Below, piece after piece: positions 1 through 8,383 of a stretch of DNA of 64,000 nucleotides (its first letter is position 1; every line of letters begins with the position of its first letter). The notes under the pieces were generated by a model. That model saw only the letters and a list, made by a program, of their open reading frames with translations. It made no database searches and was not told the origin of the DNA. A program made the position numbers and the translations under genes. The stretch comes from an uncultured Lachnospiraceae bacterium (GTDB lineage: Bacteria > Bacillota > Clostridia > Lachnospirales > Lachnospiraceae), in NCBI GenBank assembly GCA_902777355.1, contig CACYTU010000002.1, positions 52,291-116,290 on the forward strand, given 5' to 3'.

Positions 1-438
1 GACTGTGTCTTTGATATCTGCGGCATGTGCGATGACGAGAAGTACACGCATATCCTGGAGGAGGCGCAGAAAGAGGGCATTGTCAATTATCACGGACAGC
101 AGAAAGACCTGACTCCTTTCTATCGTCAGTGCAGCTGCCTGCTCTTCCCCTCTTACTATCCGGAGGGAATGAGCAATGTCCTGCTGGAAGCCGCTGCCAG
201 CGGCAGACCTCTCATCGTGGCGGACCGAAGCGGCTGCAGGGAGGTCGTCGACGACAACGTGACCGGTTTTATCGTCCCCATAAACGACGAGGCTGCGACG
301 ATCGAAGCTGTTTACAAATTCCTGGCGCTCACACCCGAAGAGAGAGAGCAGATGGGCATTGAAGGCCGGAAAAAAATGGAGAAAGAATTCGACCGCCAGC
401 TGGTTGTCGAGGCATATGTAGAAGAAGTCTACAGGTAG
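1..438 (+). CDS. Glycosyltransferase family 4 (GT-B), C-terminal part only
   Basis: The reading frame is open from base 1, so the gene starts upstream and only about 145 C-terminal residues are seen. The segment is the nucleotide-sugar-binding half of a GT-B glycosyltransferase. It shows FPSYYPEGMSNVLLEA, the EX7E-type motif of family GT4, then the typical GxPLIVAD and GCREVV blocks and a closing helix. The likely role is transfer of a sugar from a nucleotide donor onto a growing surface polysaccharide at the cytoplasmic membrane face. It is followed by other polysaccharide genes on the same strand. Donor and acceptor cannot be read from this fragment. Confidence 0.88.
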   Translation, partial: DCVFDICGMCDDEKYTHILEEAQKEGIVNYHGQQKDLTPFYRQCSCLLFPSYYPEGMSNVLLEAAASGRPLIVADRSGCREVVDDNVTGFIVPINDEAATIEAVYKFLALTPEEREQMGIEGRKKMEKEFDRQLVVEAYVEEVYR

Positions 439-466
439 AAGTCCCGGTTTACATAGCGGAACTTCA

Positions 467-568
467 ATGAGTAAAGCTTTAATGAGTAAAGCTTCAATGA
501 GTAAAGCTTCAATGAGTAATGCTTCAACGAGAAAGATTTCGATGAGCAAAACTGCAATGAGCAGATAA
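467..568 (+). repeat. 15-bp tandem repeat, degenerate, in the gap before the CDP-alcohol transferase
   Basis: About six units of a 15-bp sequence close to ATGAGTAAAGCTTCA lie in tandem; the first three are nearly exact and later ones decay. Because 15 is a multiple of three, the array reads as a 33-codon frame of MSKAS-like pentapeptides ending in TAA at 566-568. There is no good ribosome site before the first ATG, so I treat it as a slippage array and not a gene. Confidence 0.75.
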
Positions 569-585
569 GAGGAACTTATTAAAAC

Positions 586-1341
586 ATGGGTAAATTTGTT
601 ACATATTCAGAACTGAAAGCGACCTTCCCGGAAGAAAAGAAAGCTGTTGAGTCCATCTACGGCATTATAGTTCCGGTGAGAAAGATCTCCTATATATTCA
701 CAATCCCCATGCTGGCATTGGGTGTCAGCGCTTTCCAGGCTTCGATCATCTCGATTTTTATCGCGGTCGCTTCATGCATCTTCCTGTCTATTCCCAGCGC
801 CGTCTGCAGAGTGATCGGCGTGATCCTGGTCCCCATGTGGCACATATTCGACTGTGTGGACGGAAACATCGCCCGCTACAACAAGACTGCCTCTGATTTC
901 GGCGGAGTCGTCGACGCGATCAGCGGTTATTTTATGATGGCCCTGCTGCCGATCGGTCTTGGCATGGCCAGTTTCAATGTGGGACACGGATATCTTCCCA
1001 TTCCGGGTGAATACTATCTGCTTATGGGTGGTCTGGGGGCAGTCACGGACGTCCTGGCACGTCTGATTCACCAGAAGTATGCCTTCACAGCCATGAAGCT
1101 GGAGACAAAGACCGGAAAATATGTCGAAAAAGGAGATAACCAGTATCATCTGACCGGCTTCAACAGATTCCGTAAAATGATAGGAGTCGAGCTGGGCATA
1201 GTCGGCATTCCCATGTTTGTCCTGTGGCTTGCCCCGGTTTTTAATCTCTACCACATTCTGACCATATATTACTGCCTGTTCCACGTGGGGTCGGTCGTTA
1301 TGATCGCAGCGTATTATCTCAGAAAATGCAATAAGGCCTGA
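586..1341 (+). CDS. CDP-alcohol phosphatidyltransferase family membrane protein
   Basis: The 251-residue protein has several hydrophobic segments and the family signature at residues 89-110: D89-x2-D92-G93-x2-A96-R97, then G106 and D110. The family moves a phospho-alcohol from a CDP-alcohol to an acceptor alcohol inside the membrane. The signature normally ends D-x3-D, but the position of the last aspartate is Gly114 here (DAISG). That residue is usually regarded as catalytic, so the chemistry may differ. Its place in a polysaccharide locus suggests it adds a phosphorylated polyol or similar group to a surface glycan instead of making bulk phospholipid; that is inference. A weak Shine-Dalgarno (AGAGGAAC) precedes the ATG. 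Confidence 0.85.
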   Translation: MGKFVTYSELKATFPEEKKAVESIYGIIVPVRKISYIFTIPMLALGVSAFQASIISIFIAVASCIFLSIPSAVCRVIGVILVPMWHIFDCVDGNIARYNKTASDFGGVVDAISGYFMMALLPIGLGMASFNVGHGYLPIPGEYYLLMGGLGAVTDVLARLIHQKYAFTAMKLETKTGKYVEKGDNQYHLTGFNRFRKMIGVELGIVGIPMFVLWLAPVFNLYHILTIYYCLFHVGSVVMIAAYYLRKCNKA

Positions 1342-1416
1342 GGCGGGAAAATCCTGTGCAAATCCTCTTCAGAGGAGAATGCGTACTCCGGAGAAGGAAC
1401 TGGTATTCTGCAATGA

Positions 1417-1461
1417 TTCAAGACTCGTCCGCGAGTCTTACGCGCCATGAAGAATAAACAG
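1417..1461 (+). repeat. Interspersed hairpin repeat, family F, copy 1
   Basis: A 45-bp sequence contains the hairpin AAGACTCG-TCCG-CGAGTCTT, followed by a conserved tail ending GAAGAATAAACAG. Related copies lie at 33132 and 48206 on this strand, with partial copies at 38125 and 44398 on the other strand. Here it sits directly upstream of the acyltransferase gene. Confidence 0.65.
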
Positions 1462-1496
1462 CAGACAGAGCATCAGAAAATCCTGATCGGGGAAAT

Positions 1497-2528
1497 ATGA
1501 CCATGAATAATAATAAGAAGAATTATGACGCGGTAGATATCGCAAAACTGTTTTTCTGTATATGTATAGTTTCCAGTCATACCAGGCTGCTCTCTTATAT
1601 TCCGGGCGGATACAGGGGAGAGATCAACGCGGTCCTGATCAGGGCTTCGGTCCCCTTTTTCTTTATAGCATCGGGGTTTTTTCTCTATCAGAATGTCCAA
1701 AAAAGAGGCGCGGGCCCGGAATGCCGCCGGTATATCCTCCGGATGCTGCCTCCTCTGATCATCTTTGAATCCCTGGGAAATATCATGTATATTGCCTACC
1801 TGCTCTACCAGGGAAAGAAAATCTCCAACATTTTTCGATTGCTTTTCCGGCAGATTATTTTTTACCCCAGAAGCAGTATGTGGTATCTTCAGGCCTGCAT
1901 AGTCGGATGTATTCTCCTCTATGGTTTTTTCAGGTGGAAAGTTCCGATGATCTGGCCGGTTCTGCTGGGACTGCCCCTGTTCGGGATCGCCCTTTTGTTC
2001 AATAATTACCGCTTTGTCTGTGACCGCCTGGGAATCGGCAGGTATGTGGATGCTTTTCTGAAAAGGTATTTCAGTCTCAGAAACGGTGTCTTTTATGGCT
2101 TTCTGTTCCTGGCGATCGGAGGAGCGATTGCCGAATATCATCTGATTGACAGGATACGCGGGAAACTCCTTTGGATTTCCCTGATTTTGGCATGCCTGCT
2201 GCAGACAGCTGAGTTCCGTATGCTGCTGGGGAAAAAGCACGCAGATGACGGCTCTCTCTTTGCCTGTCAGGTCATAGTAGTGCCGCTGATTTTTATCGCT
2301 CTGTGCCAATGTAATAAGAAATTCAAGTACAGCGCTGTGTGCCGCAGGTACAGCACAGGGATTTTTTTCCTTCAGAAAAACGTACAATACGCAATAGAGT
2401 GCCTTGCAGCTGTTCTGTCGATCGAGCTGGCTGCGGGGTGGAAATTTCTCGGAGTTCTGAGCATTTCCACAGTGGTATGCGCTGTGTGCTACAGATACTT
2501 TCCGAGGCTGGGAAAGCTTCTGCAGTGA
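1497..2528 (+). CDS. Acyltransferase family 3 (OafA-like) membrane protein
   Basis: This 343-residue, highly hydrophobic protein has about ten predicted membrane segments. It begins with the family-typical block DAVDIAKLFFCICIVSSHT, whose histidine sits in the first membrane segment as in acyltransferase 3 proteins. These enzymes move acetyl or other short acyl groups across the membrane onto surface sugars. A second protein of the same family lies at 8384. The start at ATG 1497 is preceded by CGGGGAA; an in-frame ATG two codons later is equally possible. The acyl group and target sugar are unknown. Confidence 0.82.
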   Translation: MTMNNNKKNYDAVDIAKLFFCICIVSSHTRLLSYIPGGYRGEINAVLIRASVPFFFIASGFFLYQNVQKRGAGPECRRYILRMLPPLIIFESLGNIMYIAYLLYQGKKISNIFRLLFRQIIFYPRSSMWYLQACIVGCILLYGFFRWKVPMIWPVLLGLPLFGIALLFNNYRFVCDRLGIGRYVDAFLKRYFSLRNGVFYGFLFLAIGGAIAEYHLIDRIRGKLLWISLILACLLQTAEFRMLLGKKHADDGSLFACQVIVVPLIFIALCQCNKKFKYSAVCRRYSTGIFFLQKNVQYAIECLAAVLSIELAAGWKFLGVLSISTVVCAVCYRYFPRLGKLLQ

Positions 2529-2818
2529 CCGCACCGGGGCTTTCTTTATTTATTCTTAATTTATTCTTATTCTTTATCGCGCGGGTATCGCGGCCTTAGA
2601 CAGTTATGGGAAATGGGGGCAAAAAAGGAAATGCCCTGATCGCGCAGGAACCGCAGGCGGTCTTGAAGAAGACGCATACGACCCCGCCCCTGCAGTGGAA
2701 TGTCCGGTTTGGGACGAGGTTCCGGCCGGCAGATAAGCTGTGCTGACACTGCCCGGGATGCTGCCTGCAGGAGGAATGTGGTACTGTGAATCTGTATCCG
2801 ACAGGAGGAAGACAGAAA

Positions 2819-3733
2819 ATGGATCGAGTCTGTGTGTTGATGGCAAGTTATAACGGAGAGAAATTCATCCGGGAGCAGATCGACTCCATTTTGCGGCAGG
2901 AGGGAGTCGAAGTGTCGCTGGTCGTCAGGGACGACCATTCCACCGACAGTACTCCGGAGATACTGCGGGAATACGAAGAGGCCGGCAAGATCAGCGTCCT
3001 CAGAGACGATATCCATCTGGGAGCGCCCAACGGCTTCATGAAGCTGCTCTATGAGGCGGATCCCTGCGACTACTACGCGTTTGCGGATCAGGACGATATC
3101 TGGCTGCCCGATAAGCTCAGCCGGGCGGTCAATGCTATCCGCGGATTTAACGGACCGGCTCTTTACTGCTCCAACCAGATCATCTACAAAAACGGAGTTG
3201 AAGAGGGAATGCGCTTTGACAGGGAACCCAACTTCACCCTGACCAATGTCCTGTGCGGGAATTCGATCTCCGGCTGTACCATGGTCTTCAACAGGGCTCT
3301 GTGGGAGGAGATGAGGGTGGAAAAACACCGCCCGGATCCCGCCATCCTTAACATCCGCATGCACGACGTCTGGGTGCTTCTGAGCGCTCTCGTACTGGGA
3401 GATGTGGTCTATGACAAGGGCTCCGGCATCCGATACAGAATTCACGAAAACAATACGGTGGGAATCCGGCCAACAGGCTTCAGATACCGTGTAAAAACTC
3501 TGCGCAGGAGACTGGAGTCCAGCGGAAACCGCAACGGCAGGAGCAGGATCGCCAAAGAACTCCTCAAGTACGAGATAAAGGATCCGGAAAAGTTTGAGAT
3601 TGTCAGGTGCTTTGCGGACTACCGCCGTTCCATGTCGGCAAGGATCGGACTTGTGAAAAATGCTCAGATCCGGAAAGACTGCGGTGAAAAAAGACAGGTC
3701 TTCCTGGCAAAGACCTTTCTTAACTGGCTTTGA
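2819..3733 (+). CDS. Glycosyltransferase family 2
   Basis: The 304-residue protein starts MDRVCVLMASYNGEKF, the GT2 nucleotide-binding strand, with the metal-binding cluster DQDD at residues 90-93 followed by IWLPDKL. That FADQDDIWLP block is typical of rhamnosyltransferase-like GT2 enzymes of bacterial polysaccharide loci. It probably adds a sugar, perhaps rhamnose given rmlC and rmlD nearby, to a lipid-linked glycan in the cytoplasm. I chose ATG 2819 because AGGAGG at 2803-2808 lies ten bases upstream; an in-frame GTG at 2786 would add 11 residues that do not fit the family. Confidence 0.88.
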   Translation: MDRVCVLMASYNGEKFIREQIDSILRQEGVEVSLVVRDDHSTDSTPEILREYEEAGKISVLRDDIHLGAPNGFMKLLYEADPCDYYAFADQDDIWLPDKLSRAVNAIRGFNGPALYCSNQIIYKNGVEEGMRFDREPNFTLTNVLCGNSISGCTMVFNRALWEEMRVEKHRPDPAILNIRMHDVWVLLSALVLGDVVYDKGSGIRYRIHENNTVGIRPTGFRYRVKTLRRRLESSGNRNGRSRIAKELLKYEIKDPEKFEIVRCFADYRRSMSARIGLVKNAQIRKDCGEKRQVFLAKTFLNWL

Positions 3734-3807
3734 GAGAAAGCACTGCCTGCGCGGGATGCTTTTCCCTTCCCGCTCAGGAAAACAGTGTCCGGAGGGCGCT
3801 TACATAA

Positions 3808-5148
3808 ATGGCAGAGAAAAAAAGAGAAAAAAAACAAGCAGAGAATCAAAAGCACACTGCGAACCGGACCGGTAAAACCGTCAGCCCCGGCATACTGAAA
3901 GTGGCTGTGGCAGCGGCCAGTGACCGGTATAACTTCGGAGATGTGCTTCTTCCGATCGTATTTGAACAGTATCTGAAGAGGGCTGTCCTGAAGAGAGGAG
4001 AAAGAAGGGAGATTCAGGTTAGTCAGTTTGCCCTGTTCAATGCTGATCTGACTTCGGTCGGAGGTATGAAAGTCCGGGCACTCAGTAAAGCGGACAGCAG
4101 TTATGACTGCGTGGTCATTGCCGGCGGTGAAGTCCTTGCTGCCGGTTATATTACCATGCACCTCAGCACCGGACCCGGAAAGGCCCTGACAGCAGCAGAG
4201 AGACTTTTGAGAAAAATACCCCTCACTCGGCCCCTTCTGGAACGCTTTCTGCAAAAGGCTGTCTGCCGGCGGGATAACGCGGGTATGCCCTGGATGTATC
4301 ACCCTCTCCGCCCGGACCAGAAGGTTTTTTACAACGCGGTCGGCGGAGCCGGTTTCGCGGCCAACCCGGAGCGCGCCAGAAAAGAATGGAAAGAAGTCAT
4401 CAGCAGTTCCGCCATGTTTTCAGTCAGGGACCGCAAGACTCTGGATGGTCTGAACCAATCGGGGATAACCAGATCCTCATCCGGAGAGATCGAGATGATT
4501 CCGGACACAGCGATCGTCATGGATTCCTTTTATACAGATGAAGTGCTCAGGCGGAAGGTCAGGCAGGAATACATGGAGCTTGCCGGGAAGGACTATTTTG
4601 TCCTGCAGGTGAGCAACAATATCGGCAGAAATATTCTGGATGAAGTCGGCAGGGCTGTAAAAACCGTCTGCGAAGAGCAGAATCTCAGATGTGTGCTTCT
4701 TCCGATCGGGAGGGCTGCCAGACATGATGATATCATTCCGCTTTCCGCCCTGCACCGCAGACTTCCCGGGATCACCACCCTGATCGGGGAAAACAATATC
4801 TCCGAGACGATCTGGATCATCAGCAGGGCAAAGTTTTATATTGGCTCAAGTCTCCACGGAGCCATTACAGCCATGTCCTTCCACACTCCCCACACTGCTC
4901 TGACAAGGGAATCAGGCAAGCTCAGATCTTACCTGGAACAGTGGGAGACCACTGCCTGTCCCTGTGTGGACAGCGCCGGCGAGATCGCCGCTTTTGCGGA
5001 CAGGGCATTGCACGATCCGTTGGTCATCGACTGCGGAAAGATCGATGCTATGAAGAAGACAGTGGAGGACTGGCTCGACAGAGTTGCCGGCAAGTGCCTG
5101 GAGCAGGATCAACAGCAGCAATCGGCAGAAACAGGAGAAAATAATTAA
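3808..5148 (+). CDS. Polysaccharide pyruvyl transferase family protein
   Basis: The 446-residue protein has the family start YNFGDVLLPIVFEQYLKR after a charged, Lys-rich tail of about 40 residues, and the C-terminal block GSSLHGAITAMSF. These are hallmarks of the CsaB/WcaK-type pyruvyl transferase family. The family adds pyruvate ketals from phosphoenolpyruvate to sugars, giving the glycan a negative charge. It lies between the GT2 gene and rmlC, with only one base between its stop and the rmlC start, so it is co-transcribed and likely translationally coupled with rmlC. Some family members have other roles, so the exact reaction is inferred. Confidence 0.84.
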   Translation: MAEKKREKKQAENQKHTANRTGKTVSPGILKVAVAAASDRYNFGDVLLPIVFEQYLKRAVLKRGERREIQVSQFALFNADLTSVGGMKVRALSKADSSYDCVVIAGGEVLAAGYITMHLSTGPGKALTAAERLLRKIPLTRPLLERFLQKAVCRRDNAGMPWMYHPLRPDQKVFYNAVGGAGFAANPERARKEWKEVISSSAMFSVRDRKTLDGLNQSGITRSSSGEIEMIPDTAIVMDSFYTDEVLRRKVRQEYMELAGKDYFVLQVSNNIGRNILDEVGRAVKTVCEEQNLRCVLLPIGRAARHDDIIPLSALHRRLPGITTLIGENNISETIWIISRAKFYIGSSLHGAITAMSFHTPHTALTRESGKLRSYLEQWETTACPCVDSAGEIAAFADRALHDPLVIDCGKIDAMKKTVEDWLDRVAGKCLEQDQQQQSAETGENN

Positions 5149-5149
5149 A

Positions 5150-5758
5150 ATGGGACAGATTACAGCAGTAAAAAATGTTGGAGGAATAGAGGGACTTTGC
5201 TTGATCACACCTGCCGTACACGGAGACAGCAGGGGTTACTTCATGGAGACATATAACCAGAAAGACATGGAAGAGGCAGGTCTGTTCTATAACTTCGTAC
5301 AGGACAACCAGAGCTCTTCCACAAAAGGTGTGCTGCGGGGACTTCATTTTCAGAAACAGTTTCCTCAGGCAAAACTCGTCCGCGTGATAAAGGGAACTGT
5401 CTTTGATGTGGCGGTGGATCTCAGAGAAGGCTCCAAAACCTATGGGAAATGGCATGGGGAACTGCTCACAGAGGAAGGAAGGCAGCAGTTTCTGATCCCC
5501 CGGGGATTTGCCCATGGCTTCCTGGTTCTCTCGGATATCGCTGAATTCTGCTATAAGTGCGATGACTTTTATCACCCTGATGACGAGGGAGGGATGGCCT
5601 GGAACGACCCCGAGATCGGCATCGAATGGCCGTTGCTGGAGGGCGCCTACAGGGGGACCCCCTCCGCAGAAGGATATACAGTTGACGGTATTCCGCTTAA
5701 ACTGTCTGACAAAGACCAGAAATGGCTCGGGATCAAAGAGACTTTTCATTTCAAATAA
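5150..5758 (+). CDS. rfbC: dTDP-4-dehydrorhamnose 3,5-epimerase
   Basis: The 202-residue protein matches RmlC in length and motifs. VLRGLHFQ carries the catalytic base His66, followed by the cupin strands and the PRGFAHGFLVLSD and CYKCDDFYHPDDE blocks. It converts dTDP-4-keto-6-deoxyglucose to the 4-keto-rhamnose form, the third step of dTDP-L-rhamnose synthesis. The next enzyme, RmlD, is at 7390; RmlA and RmlB are not in the window. I chose ATG 5150 because AGGAGA lies about eleven bases upstream and the protein then begins at the conserved domain. The tail of about 20 residues after the cupin is slightly longer than usual. Confidence 0.92.
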   Translation: MGQITAVKNVGGIEGLCLITPAVHGDSRGYFMETYNQKDMEEAGLFYNFVQDNQSSSTKGVLRGLHFQKQFPQAKLVRVIKGTVFDVAVDLREGSKTYGKWHGELLTEEGRQQFLIPRGFAHGFLVLSDIAEFCYKCDDFYHPDDEGGMAWNDPEIGIEWPLLEGAYRGTPSAEGYTVDGIPLKLSDKDQKWLGIKETFHFK

Positions 5759-5896
5759 TGCGGTAAATATCCAGGAGAATCAGAGATATTAGTGATACAA
5801 AGAGCAATGTCCAGAACATTGACAGGAAGAAAATCGTCGATGAAGGGGAACCGGGTTCCCGGAGGGAAGATGATTTAATACAGAAAGGATAATTAT

Positions 5897-7120
5897 ATGA
5901 AAATTACAGTTGCGGGAGTGGGATATGTCGGGCTGAGCCTTGCGGTCCTTCTGGCACAGAAACACCAAGTGACTGCGATCACTACTACACCTAAGAAGGC
6001 AGAAAAACTCAACCAGTTCATTTCTCCCATCCAGGACGATGAGATTGAGCGTTTTTTCAAGGAAGCGAGAGCCGGAGAGAGAACTCTGAATCTGCATACG
6101 ACCACGGACAAAGCCGCGGCCTATGGAAATGCCGACCTGGTGATCATCGCCACTCCTACCAACTATGACGACGTGAATCATTTCTTTGACACCAGCGCCG
6201 TGGAGGATGCCATCGAGTGGACTCTGAAGGTGAATCCCAACGTCCTGATGGTGATCAAGTCCACGATCCCTGTGGGATATACCGAGAGCGTCCGTGAAAA
6301 ATACGGAGTGAAGAACATTATCTTCAGCCCTGAATTCCTCAGAGAGTCCAAGGCACTCTATGACAATCTGCATCCCAGCCGCATCGTGGTCGGAGCGTCA
6401 GATGACCAGAAGGACGAAGCGGCACTTTTCGCTGACCTGCTCCTGGAAGGGGCCAGGGAGGAAGAGAAGAGAGCCGGTCAGGAGCCCCAGAACATTCCGG
6501 TTCTGATCACGCATCTGACCGAGGCGGAGGCCATCAAGCTCTTTGCCAACACCTATCTGGCAGTGCGGGTCAGCTATTTTAACGAACTGGACACCTATGC
6601 ACAGAGCAAGGGTCTGGATACCCAGATGATCATAGACGGCGTCTGTCTGGATCCCCGCATCGGCGGCCACTACAACAACCCTTCGTTCGGCTATGGCGGA
6701 TATTGCCTGCCCAAGGATACCAAGCAGCTTCTGGCCAATTACAGGAATGTGCCGCAGACTATGATCGAGGCTGTCGTCAAGTCCAACACCGTGCGCAAGG
6801 ACTTTATCGCGGACCAGATCATCGCCCGCAATCCCGATACTGTCGGCGTTTTTCGACTGACTATGAAGAGCAACAGCGACAATTTCCGGGCAAGCGCCAT
6901 ACAGGGTGTCATGAAGCGGATCAAAGCAAAGGGCATTCCGATCATCATTTATGAACCCACACTGGAGGACGGATCCGAGTTCTTCCGCTCTAAAGTGGTG
7001 AATGATCTGGCGAGATTCAAGGCGGAGAGCGACGTGATCCTGGCCAACCGTTTTGACGCGGATATTCTGGGCGATGTGGAAGAAAAGGTCTACACAAGAG
7101 ATCTTTTCAGAAGGGATTGA
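5897..7120 (+). CDS. ugd: UDP-glucose 6-dehydrogenase (first copy)
   Basis: The 407-residue protein starts with the NAD-binding motif [15 protein letters not shown] and has the catalytic cysteine C270 in [15 protein letters not shown]. It also has the central helix with FNELDTYA and a C-terminal nucleotide-binding domain. It oxidises UDP-glucose to UDP-glucuronate with two NAD+, supplying acidic sugar for surface glycans. A close paralogue with an added DNA-binding domain lies at 9864, and both end [19 protein letters not shown] precedes the ATG. Family members can act on GDP-mannose or UDP-HexNAc; the epimerase at 11611 favours UDP-glucose. Confidence 0.9.
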   Translation: MKITVAGVGYVGLSLAVLLAQKHQVTAITTTPKKAEKLNQFISPIQDDEIERFFKEARAGERTLNLHTTTDKAAAYGNADLVIIATPTNYDDVNHFFDTSAVEDAIEWTLKVNPNVLMVIKSTIPVGYTESVREKYGVKNIIFSPEFLRESKALYDNLHPSRIVVGASDDQKDEAALFADLLLEGAREEEKRAGQEPQNIPVLITHLTEAEAIKLFANTYLAVRVSYFNELDTYAQSKGLDTQMIIDGVCLDPRIGGHYNNPSFGYGGYCLPKDTKQLLANYRNVPQTMIEAVVKSNTVRKDFIADQIIARNPDTVGVFRLTMKSNSDNFRASAIQGVMKRIKAKGIPIIIYEPTLEDGSEFFRSKVVNDLARFKAESDVILANRFDADILGDVEEKVYTRDLFRRD

Positions 7121-7218
7121 CAGACCTGCTGCTGTACTGATTGGATCCGGGACGTGTAAGGGCAGCATGCGCCGCGCGCAGCATCTGTGCAGATAATACC
7201 GCGATGATATTGCGATGA

Positions 7219-7348
7219 ATCTGCAGACCTGCAAATCTGCAAACCTGCAAATCTGCAAACCTGCAAATCTGCAAATTTGCAAATCTGCAAATCTGCAAAC
7301 CTGCAAATCTGCAAACCTGCAAATCTGCAAATTTGCAAATCTGCAATT
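7219..7348 (+). repeat. 8-bp tandem array, about 16 units, between ugd and rfbD
   Basis: The units are CTGCAAAT, CTGCAAAC and a rarer TTGCAAAT variant, arranged partly as a 16-bp higher-order period. The array fills most of the 269-bp gap between ugd and rfbD and stops about 40 bp before the rfbD start. Eight is not a multiple of three, so it is not selected as protein; several frames stay open only because the unit lacks stop codons. Confidence 0.92.
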
Positions 7349-7389
7349 GAGGAAACACAAAACCGGTATAAGGGGGCGTAGAGACAGCT

Positions 7390-8304
7390 ATGAAAATATT
7401 TGTGACAGGAGTAGGCGGTCAGCTGGGACATGATGTGGTCAACAACGCGGCAGCCAGAGGTTATGAGGTTGTCGGGGCGGACATTCAGCCGTCCTATTCC
7501 GGCATTCAGGATGGCAGCGCGGTGGTCAGCGCGCCTTATTATCAGGTAGACATCACTGACAGGGAAGCTGTCAGGAAGTCCATAGATCAGATCAGACCGG
7601 ACGCTATTGTTCATTGTGCGGCCTGGACTGCCGTTGACGCGGCTGAGGATGAGGAGAACAGGGCAAAGGTGGACAGTATCAATCATCTGGGTACCCTCTA
7701 TATAGCCGAAGCGGCCAAAGCGGCAGATGCCAAAATGGTCTACCTCTCCACGGACTATGTTTTTGACGGGCAGGGAGACCGCCCCTGGGAGCCGGATGAC
7801 AAGTGCTACAAACCTTTAAATGTGTACGGGCAGAGCAAACTTGACGGCGAGCTCGCGGTCAGCGGGACCCTGGACAAATACTTTATTGTCAGGATCGCCT
7901 GGGTATTCGGCCTCAACGGAAAAAATTTCATCAAGACTATGATCAATGTGGGCAAGACGCATGATACTGTGCGCGTTGTCAACGATCAGATCGGTACACC
8001 GACCTATACACTGGACCTGGCAAGGCTCCTGGTGGATATGCTGGAGACAGACAGATACGGATATTACCACGCCACAAACTCCGGCGGATATATCAGCTGG
8101 TATGATTTCTGCTGTGAGTTCTATCGCCAGTACGGCCTGGATACTAAGGTTATTCCGGTGACGACCGCTGAATACGGACTTTCGAAGGCCGCGAGACCTG
8201 CCAACTCGAGGCTGGACAAGAGCAAGCTGGCGCAAGCGGGCTTTACGCCCCTTCCCGACTGGAAGGACGCAGTGCGCAGATACCTGGCAGAGGCACAGCT
8301 TTGA
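7390..8304 (+). CDS. rfbD: dTDP-4-dehydrorhamnose reductase
   Basis: The 304-residue short-chain reductase has a Rossmann start KIFVTGVGGQLGHDVV, the STDYVFDGQGDRPW block that marks RmlD, and the catalytic pair Y146-x3-K150 in YGQSK. It reduces dTDP-4-keto-L-rhamnose with NAD(P)H to dTDP-L-rhamnose, the last step of the pathway, after RmlC at 5150. An 8-bp tandem array lies immediately upstream. AGGGGGCG about 15 bases upstream is a loosely spaced ribosome site, and ATG 7390 is the only start that gives the complete fold. Confidence 0.92.
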   Translation: MKIFVTGVGGQLGHDVVNNAAARGYEVVGADIQPSYSGIQDGSAVVSAPYYQVDITDREAVRKSIDQIRPDAIVHCAAWTAVDAAEDEENRAKVDSINHLGTLYIAEAAKAADAKMVYLSTDYVFDGQGDRPWEPDDKCYKPLNVYGQSKLDGELAVSGTLDKYFIVRIAWVFGLNGKNFIKTMINVGKTHDTVRVVNDQIGTPTYTLDLARLLVDMLETDRYGYYHATNSGGYISWYDFCCEFYRQYGLDTKVIPVTTAEYGLSKAARPANSRLDKSKLAQAGFTPLPDWKDAVRRYLAEAQL

Positions 8305-8383
8305 TATGGCACTGCTCTGATGCTGTCAGACCTCTCTGAAGTGTCTTTTCGGAGCGGGGCGCTGATCTTTTGAGTGAGGGAAT

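Noticed and set aside
7219-7348. Possible CRISPR or protein repeat
   Set aside because: The 8-bp units are directly adjacent with no spacers and 8 is not a multiple of three, so it is a simple tandem array.
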